Shown here piece after piece: positions 9,526 through 14,736 of a DNA stretch of 19,540 bases (its first letter is position 1; every line of letters begins with the position of its first letter). This DNA is from an uncultured Collinsella sp. (GTDB lineage: Bacteria > Actinomycetota > Coriobacteriia > Coriobacteriales > Coriobacteriaceae): positions 1-19,540 of the forward strand of contig UQHW01000036.1 of NCBI GenBank assembly GCA_900540935.1, read 5' to 3'. The notes under the pieces were generated by a model. The model made no database searches. It was not told the DNA's origin and saw only the letters and a program-made list of their open reading frames with translations. The translations under genes and the position numbers were made by a program.

Positions 9526-10029
9526 CTAGCCTTGATACGAGGACGCCTTCGGAGGCGTCTTGCCCTTCAGGACCTTATGGTAGTAATCGTAGGTGAGCGG
9601 CGTCTCGTCGCTCAGGCGCTCGGCATCCTCGACCTCGCCGATAAACAGTAGATGCGTGCCCACATCCACAGTGTCGATCAAACGGCAGCTAAACAGGGCC
9701 GCCGCGTGCTCGGGCACATAGGGCATGCCCAGAGCCGTCTCGCGGGTCTCGTATTTGGCAAACTTGTCATAATCGCTGCTGGTGCGGAACCCAAAGTTAC
9801 CGATGTAGAGCATGTCGGCGGTCTGATCGATCACGGTCAGCGCGAACGCTTTGGCCGATGCGATGACGCTCGAGGTGACGTTGTCCTTGTTCACGGCAAC
9901 CGAAATGCGCGGCGGCATGGACGTCACCTGCACCGCTGTGTTGATGACGCAGCCGGCGCGCAGCCCGTCTGCCGCGGCGCTCACCACGTACAGGCCGCTC
10001 GGCATGGTAAAGAACGCAGTTTTGTCCAT
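9526..10029 (-). CDS. Flavin reductase-like FMN-binding protein (Hrb flavoprotein half)
   Basis: The 167-aa protein belongs to the flavin reductase-like, FMN-binding split-barrel family. The start MDKTAFFTMPSGLYVVSA, the middle IGNFGFRTSSDYDKF and the end TYDYYHKVLKGKTPPKASSY closely resemble what I recall of the N-terminal domain of high-molecular-weight rubredoxin (Hrb) of acetogens, an NADH-linked flavoprotein fused to rubredoxin and tied to oxygen or NO detoxification. Here the rubredoxin is a separate downstream gene. The start at 10029 is preferred over an ATG-less extension to 10152, because GGGGAG lies eight bases upstream and the extension has no family similarity. It probably reduces the neighbouring rubredoxin; this is inferred from gene order and the fused homologue. 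Confidence 0.85.
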   Translation of the reverse strand: MDKTAFFTMPSGLYVVSAAADGLRAGCVINTAVQVTSMPPRISVAVNKDNVTSSVIASAKAFALTVIDQTADMLYIGNFGFRTSSDYDKFAKYETRETALGMPYVPEHAAALFSCRLIDTVDVGTHLLFIGEVEDAERLSDETPLTYDYYHKVLKGKTPPKASSYQG

Positions 10030-10080
10030 AACGATCACTCCCCTAGCTCGGGTTGGAACCTCATGGATGTATGTACCCAC

Positions 10081-10114
10081 AAAAAAGGCAGCGCCCATAA
10101 CGGACGCTGCCTTT
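10081..10114 (-). terminator. Rho-independent terminator between smpB and the flavin reductase gene
   Basis: AAAGGCAGCG (10084-10093) and CGCTGCCTTT (10105-10114) form a perfect 10-bp stem with an 11-nt loop. On the minus strand it is followed by a run of six T. It probably ends the smpB transcript. It lies only 55 nt before the flavin reductase start, so it could instead be an attenuator in that gene's leader. Confidence 0.85.
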
Positions 10115-10156
10115 GAAACATATGTGTCAGAACAGTAAGAAAGATGAGACACCCGC

Positions 10157-10224
10157 AGTTGCGGTGAAATAGGGACTGAATAGCCCCCTCAAACAGGCAA
10201 ACCAGTCCGTATTCCACCGCAACT
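10157..10224. repeat. Dispersed palindromic repeat, family F3
   Basis: A 22-bp arm at 10157-10178, starting AGTTGCGGTGAAATAGGGAC, pairs with 10203-10224 with two mismatches around a 24-nt loop. The left arm recurs identically (22 of 22) at 19487-19508. It lies between the smpB stop and the terminator. It looks like a REP-type or miniature mobile element. Confidence 0.85.
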
Positions 10225-10236
10225 TATGAAGGACGG

Positions 10237-10707
10237 TCAGCGGTTGCGTTCCTTGAGGGCGCGGTCGATCTCGCGTTGGACATCACGCTTGGCCATGTCC
10301 TCGCGCTTGTCGTAGAGCTTCTTGCCGCGACCCAGACCCAGCAGCAGCTTTACGCGGCCGTCGGTATTAAAGTAGAGCTCCAACGGAACCAGCGCATAAC
10401 CACGGTTGCGAAGTTTGCCGTCAAGAAAGTCGATCTCCTTGCGGTGCAGCAGCAGACGACGCCGACGGTCGGGATCGCGATTCCACACGCCACCATGGCT
10501 ATAAGGGTGGATATGCAGTCCGACGAGCCAGCACTCGCCGCCACGAATCAGCGCAAAAGTGTCAGTGATCTGACAGGCGCGCTCGCGAATCGACTTGACC
10601 TCGGTGCCGCTCAGCTCAATACCGCACTCAAACGTCTCATCGATAAAGTACTCGTGATGTGCCGAGCGATTCTTGGAAATGAGTTTGCGCTCGCGCTTAC
10701 TGGGCAT
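10237..10707 (-). CDS. smpB: SsrA-binding protein SmpB
   Basis: The 156-aa protein binds tmRNA and delivers it to stalled ribosomes in trans-translation. Typical SmpB features are present: an N-terminal KNRSAHHEYFIDETFECGIE strand region, GTEVKSIR (residues 38-45), and the basic tail KKLYDKREDMAKRDVQREID, which reads into the mRNA channel. Length is as expected (about 150-160). The start at 10707 is chosen because AAGGAGG lies six bases upstream and nothing before it resembles SmpB. The start overlaps the end of the upstream TPR-like gene by 11 bp, suggesting coupling. RNase R, its functional partner in tagging and mRNA decay, is encoded about 4 kb upstream on the same strand. No tmRNA gene was seen in the window. 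Confidence 0.97.
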   Translation of the reverse strand: MPSKRERKLISKNRSAHHEYFIDETFECGIELSGTEVKSIRERACQITDTFALIRGGECWLVGLHIHPYSHGGVWNRDPDRRRRLLLHRKEIDFLDGKLRNRGYALVPLELYFNTDGRVKLLLGLGRGKKLYDKREDMAKRDVQREIDRALKERNR

Positions 10708-11614
10708 CGCCGGCCTCCTTGGCGCCATCGGAACCCTTGCCCGTAGCTTCGCGCTTTGCCTTGCGCTCGGCATTGAGCTCGGCATCGCTCTCGCGCACCA
10801 GTTTAATAATCGCCGCGCAGGCCTCCTCGCCCACCAAGTCGCGAGCACGCACCGTCAGGCGCGTCGCCTCCTGCTTGTCGCCGTCGCTTGCAGCATCGGT
10901 CGCGCACATAATCAGGCAGATGGCAATCTCGGCCGAAGGCGAGGTCGGAACGCCTTGCAGGGCCAGTTCACCCATCACGTGCTCGTCGCTCTCATCGGCG
11001 GCATCCGGATAGGTGGTATGGATCTTGTTGAGCAGGCGCGTCGTATGCGCATCGTTGGGCGCCAGGCGCAGCGCCAGACGCGCGCAGCCCACGGCAGCCG
11101 AAACGTTCTCGGTCTCGGGCTCCAAGAAGTACTGACCTAGATTGGCGTAAGCGCGGGCGGCGCACTTGCCATCGCTCGCGCGCTCTAGCACCGAAAACGA
11201 AAGCGAAGCCCACTCCTGCTTGTCCTCGAGAGCGCGGAACAGCTCGGCCAAATCCAAGCGATAGTTGCAGTTCATGGGGTCCCAACGCACAGCCTGCATC
11301 AGGGCATTACGAGCGCTCACATAATCCTGCTGGCGAATGTAGGCAAACGCCATGTCAGAGTACAGGCGGTCAAACGGCACCTCGACCTGCACGAGCTCGC
11401 GCGGATCCTTCTCCACGCGGCGATAGGCCAAGCGCTCAAACTTGCTATCGAAGCTAAAGTATTGGCGCTTCTCCTCCGTCTTGCACTCAGCGTCGATATA
11501 CTCCTCGGCGAGCTCCACCAGACGCTCCAGCAGCGGCGTCGCCGTAGCCAGGTCGCCCTGCGCCAGATAGTTCTCGGCATACGTGATGTCTTGCAAGCTG
11601 ATGGGCAGATCCAT
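10697..11614 (-). CDS. TPR-like repeat protein of unknown function
   Basis: The 305-aa soluble protein is built from alpha-helical repeats resembling tetratricopeptide repeats, for example around residues 85-125 (YSDMAFAYIRQQDYVSARNA, then LMQAVRWDPMNCNYRLDLAE) and 150-185. The final 30 residues are charged and rich in Lys, Glu and Ala. No enzyme motif, signal peptide or membrane helix is visible, so a protein-binding role is the most that can be said. ATG at 11614 is preferred to the longer frame because GAGGAG lies five bases upstream. It overlaps smpB by 11 bp and may share its mRNA. A 12-bp perfect palindrome, CCGTATATACGG (11650-11661), precedes it. Confidence 0.75.
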   Translation of the reverse strand: MDLPISLQDITYAENYLAQGDLATATPLLERLVELAEEYIDAECKTEEKRQYFSFDSKFERLAYRRVEKDPRELVQVEVPFDRLYSDMAFAYIRQQDYVSARNALMQAVRWDPMNCNYRLDLAELFRALEDKQEWASLSFSVLERASDGKCAARAYANLGQYFLEPETENVSAAVGCARLALRLAPNDAHTTRLLNKIHTTYPDAADESDEHVMGELALQGVPTSPSAEIAICLIMCATDAASDGDKQEATRLTVRARDLVGEEACAAIIKLVRESDAELNAERKAKREATGKGSDGAKEAGDAQ

Positions 11615-11670
11615 GGCTACTCCTCGATCTGAGCGAAACACGGCAGGCGCCGTATATACGGTCAATACAC

Positions 11671-11698
11671 AAAACCCGGGTCTCTTACGAGGCCCGGG
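11671..11698 (-). terminator. Terminator of the tRNA-Gln/tRNA-Glu transcript
   Basis: CCCGGG (11675-11680) and CCCGGG (11693-11698) form a stem with an inner CTC/GAG pairing. On the minus strand the hairpin is followed by TTTTG. It lies 11 nt beyond the 3' end of tRNA-Glu. Confidence 0.75.
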
Positions 11699-11708
11699 CG
11701 TTCAATTT

Positions 11709-11785
11709 TGGTAGCCCGTACCAGATTCGAACTGGTGATCTCCGCCTTGAGAGGGCGGCGTCCTAAACCGCTAGACGAACGGGCC
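11709..11785 (-). tRNA. tRNA-Glu (anticodon CUC)
   Basis: The 77-nt cloverleaf includes an encoded CCA. The acceptor GGCCCGT pairs with ACGGGCT, closed by a G-U pair. The anticodon stem CCGCC/GGCGG encloses CTCTCAA, giving anticodon CUC, which reads GAG. The T-arm carries GGTTCGA-type text (AGTTCGAAT). Confidence 0.97.
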
Positions 11786-11802
11786 ATATGTAGCAAATGC
11801 AA

Positions 11803-11876
11803 TGGCTGGGATGGAGGGAGTCGAACCCCCATTGACGGAACCAGAATCCGCTGTCCTGCCATTAGACGACATCCCA
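11803..11876 (-). tRNA. tRNA-Gln (anticodon CUG)
   Basis: The 74-nt cloverleaf includes an encoded CCA. The acceptor TGGGATG pairs with CATCCCA. The anticodon stem GCGGA/TCCGT encloses TTCTGGT, giving anticodon CUG, which reads CAG. It lies 17 nt before tRNA-Glu and is the promoter-proximal gene of the pair. Confidence 0.97.
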
Positions 11877-11920
11877 ATGACTGCATCGCTGCGCTCGGCT
11901 GTGCCTTTGCGCAAGAAAGA

Positions 11921-11949
11921 AATATACGGGAAGTCTCGCCGTGACGCAA
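11921..11949 (-). promoter_or_regulatory. Predicted sigma-70 promoter of the tRNA pair
   Basis: On the minus strand, TTGCGT (11944-11949) and TATATT (11921-11926) are separated by exactly 17 bp, 45 nt before the 5' end of tRNA-Gln. Upstream lies an A/T-rich inverted repeat (11953-11987; CCAATTTTGAC and GTCAAATTGG), which may act as an UP-like or regulatory element. Confidence 0.75.
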
Positions 11950-12073
11950 GCCCCAATTTTGACTTTTTTGAAATTCAGTCAAATTGGCCTAATTTAGTCC
12001 AACCCGTGAAGGACCTGTGAAGCCAACCGCTGTACACGAAGGGCAAAACACCGCGAGCGGTAGCCGTCAACCG

Positions 12074-12102
12074 TTGGCAGATTCTACCGTGAAAACGATA
12101 GC
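12074..12102 (+). promoter_or_regulatory. Possible promoter of the 136-aa gene
   Basis: TTGGCA (12074-12079) and GATAGC (12097-12102) are separated by 17 bp, about 50 nt before the start codon. The -35 matches well but the -10 is weak. Confidence 0.35.
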
Positions 12103-12152
12103 ACCAGGCAACACAATCGAAGTATCAATGATCGCGTAGATATCGAGGCGCC

Positions 12153-12563
12153 ATGGACGAAGAGCTTGATTACCTATGGGAGACCCTGGGCCTCGAGATC
12201 ACTGCCGACCTTTGGCCCGAACGGGACAAAATTCACCCCACGTTACGCCCCGCCATTACTGTGGTGCAGGCAAAATACCGCCGTGCATCCTTTTTGATCA
12301 TGCGGGTGTCATGGCACGCGGGACTCCCCGACCTTAAGCGAATCCAGGCAAGCCTCGTCGAGCTGTCCGGCATGCCGACCGTCATATCCGAGGCGCACCT
12401 GGAGCAGCGCCAGCGCGAGCGACTGCAACAGCAGCGGATTCCCTTTATCTGCCCCGGCATTCAGGCATATCTGCCCTTTATGGACGAGGAGTACTGGAGC
12501 GGCAAGCCCAACAAGCACGTAAAGGTCTACGATCCGCACGAATGGGCACAGCTTGAGGATTAG
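12153..12563 (+). CDS. Uncharacterised 136-aa protein
   Basis: This is a soluble, slightly acidic protein with a GAGG four bases before its ATG. The segment QRQRERLQQQRIPFICPG, followed by IQAYLPF (about residues 84-108), recalls from memory a widespread uncharacterised family (RLIExxIPFIVPGxQxYLPF) that usually continues into a winged-helix DNA-binding domain. Here the protein stops about 28 residues after the motif, so it would be the sensor-like part alone, natural or truncated. The end (EEYWSGKPNKHVKVYDPHEW) gives no further clue. It is transcribed alone, divergently from the tRNAs, and its 3' side is occupied by the F2 palindrome array. No function is assigned. Confidence 0.7.
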   Translation: MDEELDYLWETLGLEITADLWPERDKIHPTLRPAITVVQAKYRRASFLIMRVSWHAGLPDLKRIQASLVELSGMPTVISEAHLEQRQRERLQQQRIPFICPGIQAYLPFMDEEYWSGKPNKHVKVYDPHEWAQLED

Positions 12564-12605
12564 CGCATATGCCCGCCAGCCGGGATAGTGCGCATGCCCG
12601 CCAAC

Positions 12606-12777
12606 CGGAAAGCTCATCCCGGAATTTACGTCCAGAACGGGACGCGCTTTCCCCTAGAGGCCCCAAACGGAAACCGTATCCCAGATTTCGCGCTCAAACT
12701 GGGATACGGTTTCCGCTAGCCCCTTCAACCGGAAACTGCGTCCCGGAATCCGAGCTCAAAACGGGACGCACTTTCCG
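12606..12777. repeat. Tandem palindromic array, family F2, three units
   Basis: Three 48-bp palindromes start at 12606, 12668 and 12730, an exact 62-bp period with 14-bp spacers containing CTAG and CCCC. Each begins CGGAAA, and units B and C end in TTTCCG. Unit B has perfect 17-bp arms (12668-12684 and 12699-12715), unit C 15 of 16, and unit A 13 of 15 inner positions. Units B and C differ at stem positions 10, 11 and 16, each time with the partner base changed to match. The array lies between converging genes and may also serve as a two-way terminator. Confidence 0.9.
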
Positions 12778-12783
12778 CAGCCA

Positions 12784-13143
12784 CTACAGCAGCACCTCGG
12801 TCCAGGTCGCTTCCTTAAACCCAGGAATCGCAAAGTCGTCGCCCACCAGCAGCGGACGCTTGACCAGCATGCCGTCGGTCGCCAGCAGCTCGTAGCACTC
12901 CCGATCCGTCATGCCCGCATCCAGACGCGCCTTCAGGCCCAGCTCTCGATATTTCATGCCCGACGAATTAAAGAAGCGCCGCACCGGCAGCCCCGAACGA
13001 GCAATCCAGGTCGCAAGCTCATCAGCCGTGGGATTGTCCAAAACGATATCGCGATCGATATACTCTACCCCATGTTCGTCCAGCCATGCCTTGGCCTTCT
13101 TGCAGGTCGAGCACTTGGGATATTCAACAAACAATACCGCCAT
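12784..13143 (-). CDS. ArsC/Spx-family thioredoxin-fold protein
   Basis: The 119-aa protein has the ArsC/Spx/MgsR fold signature: a beta strand leading to KCSTCKKAKAWL with CxxC at C11/C14, then YIDRDI, then a helical insert, and near the end GMLVKRPLLVGDD, matching the cis-proline region of the family. These proteins are either glutaredoxin-linked reductases or RNA-polymerase-binding stress regulators (Spx). The sequence alone does not separate the two, and no arsenic genes are nearby, so arsenate reduction is doubtful. ATG at 13143 is chosen over the longer frame because AAAGGA lies six bases upstream. A possible -10 TACAAT (13217-13222, minus) lies 74 nt upstream. Confidence 0.85.
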   Translation of the reverse strand: MAVLFVEYPKCSTCKKAKAWLDEHGVEYIDRDIVLDNPTADELATWIARSGLPVRRFFNSSGMKYRELGLKARLDAGMTDRECYELLATDGMLVKRPLLVGDDFAIPGFKEATWTEVLL

Positions 13144-13265
13144 GGGATTTCCTTTCTTAGAGAAAACAGGTGTCTGGAAAACTGCACATCGACGACCACT
13201 CGCGATTGCAGCCGTTATTGTAGTCAATGTCGAAGCATAGGCAGTCGCGATGTCTCGTCTTAAGG

Positions 13266-13847
13266 CTAGCGCCTCGCATGGGCGCCGATCGGCCGAGTCG
13301 CATGGCGCACCAACGCCGCTGCCAGCAATACCAACAGCATGGCGGTGACATAGCCCGCAGCATCGAATCCTAAATCGATAACGTCGAAATGCCTGCCGGG
13401 AACAAAGATCTTATGCACCTGGTCGCCAACGGAGCAGGCAGCGCAAAAGAGAAACACAGGCACGCAACGGGAACACACACTCCATGGACGCCTGGAAAAG
13501 CAGACCACGATCACCGAGGCGAACAATCCGACGAAGAAAAACTCTACGGTATGGGCGACGCGACGGACGTTTGTGCCCACCCACATGCGAATGGAAGCAA
13601 GTCGGCCAGACCGGACATTCGAGGCAGCCGAATCGGTGCCCCCAGTCATTCCGTTCTCCGCCTGAGCTTCACCCGTGGCATCGACAGCCTGAACGCTCGC
13701 AGCCTGACCCTCCACCACGCGCGCGGTGGACTCGCTCAGCAACGACGTCTGCACTGCGTTTTGCTCCGTCAGCACCCAGATGCCCGCCAGCGTTGCGGCG
13801 AACAGAGCGATCGCGGTCCACCCGATTATTATCTTCATGTGCGCCAA
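13266..13847 (-). CDS. VanZ-family membrane protein
   Basis: This 193-aa protein has one N-terminal helix (about 5-25), a 65-residue linker rich in Ala, Ser, Glu and Gly, then three helices. The VanZ signature is present: RRVAHTVEFFFVGL (95-108), then GDQVHKIFVPGRHFDVIDLG (141-160). The conserved residues His99, Glu102, His145, Pro150-Gly-Arg and Asp158 can be seen. VanZ itself gives low-level teicoplanin resistance, but most relatives have no known role, so a resistance call is not justified. A TTG start at 13847 is preferred because GGAGG lies seven bases before it; the ATG at 13838 would have 16 bases. It sits between the recombinase gene and the ArsC-like gene, all on the minus strand. 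Confidence 0.85.
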   Translation of the reverse strand: MAHMKIIIGWTAIALFAATLAGIWVLTEQNAVQTSLLSESTARVVEGQAASVQAVDATGEAQAENGMTGGTDSAASNVRSGRLASIRMWVGTNVRRVAHTVEFFFVGLFASVIVVCFSRRPWSVCSRCVPVFLFCAACSVGDQVHKIFVPGRHFDVIDLGFDAAGYVTAMLLVLLAAALVRHATRPIGAHARR

Positions 13848-13953
13848 AGGCCAACCTCCGTCTTTTTAAATATGAGCGAGTGTAGCCCCAAATGACATCG
13901 TCACCGTATCAAAAATTGAATCGCAACAGGAAGCGACAAAGCGACGCAAACCC

Positions 13954-14559
13954 CTACCCCGCCTCGCGCATCCAGCGATCGAACGTCCCCACGCACACGC
14001 CCAGGCACTTTGCTGCCTGGCTGCGGGTAATATCGCCCGCCTCATAGCTATCGCGCACCAGCTCAAACTGAGGAGGGCACGGCTTGCGAGGTCGACCGAA
14101 ACGGACCCCTCGCGCTCGCGCCGCTGCAATCCCCTCCGCCTGGCGCCGATGGATATTCTCGCGCTCCACCTGCGCCACGTAGCTCAGCAGTTGCAGCACA
14201 ATATCGGCAATCAGGGCGTTGGTCACATCCGGCGCGCCGCTGGCCCTGGCGCGCGTGTCAAGCAATGGCATGTCCAACACCACAATGGCAACCCCGAGCT
14301 CCTTGGTAATGCGTCGCCATTCCTCAAGAATCTCGGAGTAATTACGGCCAAGTCGGTCGATAGAAAGCACCACCAGCACGTCCCCGTCTCCCAGGACGTG
14401 TAGCAGCTCGCGATAATGCGGCCGATCGAAGTCCTTGCCGCTCGCATGGTCGGCATAAATATTCGCCGAGCCCACACCATAGGCGCCCAGCGCATCCAGC
14501 TGCCGATTAAGATTTTGATCGCGCGAACTCACCCGCGCATAACCGTACACCGTCGCCAT
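13954..14559 (-). CDS. Serine recombinase (resolvase/invertase family)
   Basis: The 201-aa site-specific recombinase has the catalytic N-terminal domain: YARVSSRDQNLNRQ with nucleophile Ser11, and LSIDRLGRNYSEI with the conserved DRxxR arginines. It also has the long E-helix (LSYVAQVERENIHRRQAEGI) and a C-terminal helix-turn-helix (ITRSQAAKCLGVCVGTFDRW). Size and layout fit Tn3-type resolvases or Hin-type invertases, not large phage integrases. The ATG at 14559 starts the domain directly. A longer TTG start at 14589 lacks family similarity. A 39-bp imperfect palindrome lies 20 bp upstream and may be its binding site. No transposase or obvious invertible segment accompanies it in the window. 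Confidence 0.92.
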   Translation of the reverse strand: MATVYGYARVSSRDQNLNRQLDALGAYGVGSANIYADHASGKDFDRPHYRELLHVLGDGDVLVVLSIDRLGRNYSEILEEWRRITKELGVAIVVLDMPLLDTRARASGAPDVTNALIADIVLQLLSYVAQVERENIHRRQAEGIAAARARGVRFGRPRKPCPPQFELVRDSYEAGDITRSQAAKCLGVCVGTFDRWMREAG

Positions 14560-14578
14560 CTCATCCCCGCTTTCTTGT

Positions 14579-14617
14579 AAACCTGCCAAAAAGGGACAGG
14601 TTTATTTTGGTAGGTTT
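14579..14617. repeat. Palindrome just upstream of the serine recombinase gene (F5)
   Basis: AAACCTGCCAAAA (14579-14591) and TTTTGGTAGGTTT (14605-14617) match at 12 of 13 positions, the odd one being a G-T wobble, around a 13-nt loop containing AGGGAC. It could be a recombinase-binding site or another member of the REP-like elements, which also carry AGGGAC. Confidence 0.7.
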
Positions 14618-14679
14618 TACCTCCCAAATAGCAGGCAAGCGGGCAGCCAGGCAGACGGTAAGGTGGCCACAATTCAAAT

Positions 14680-14711
14680 GCGGAGGGCGGTCCCGAAAGG
14701 CCGCCCTCCGC
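14680..14711 (-). terminator. Probable terminator of rnr
   Basis: GCGGAGGGCGG (14680-14690) and CCGCCCTCCGC (14701-14711) form a perfect 11-bp stem with a 10-nt loop, 25 nt after the rnr stop codon. On the minus strand only ATTTGAATT follows, so the T-tract is weak. Confidence 0.65.
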
Positions 14712-14736
14712 TCCTCCACCATGAGTCGGGATTTGG

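Noticed and set aside
12784..13143. Arsenate resistance operon
   Set aside because: Only the ArsC/Spx fold is present; there is no arsR, arsB or acr3 gene nearby.
13266..13847. Glycopeptide resistance gene call for the VanZ-like protein
   Set aside because: No vanRS/HAX genes are nearby, and most VanZ relatives have no resistance role.
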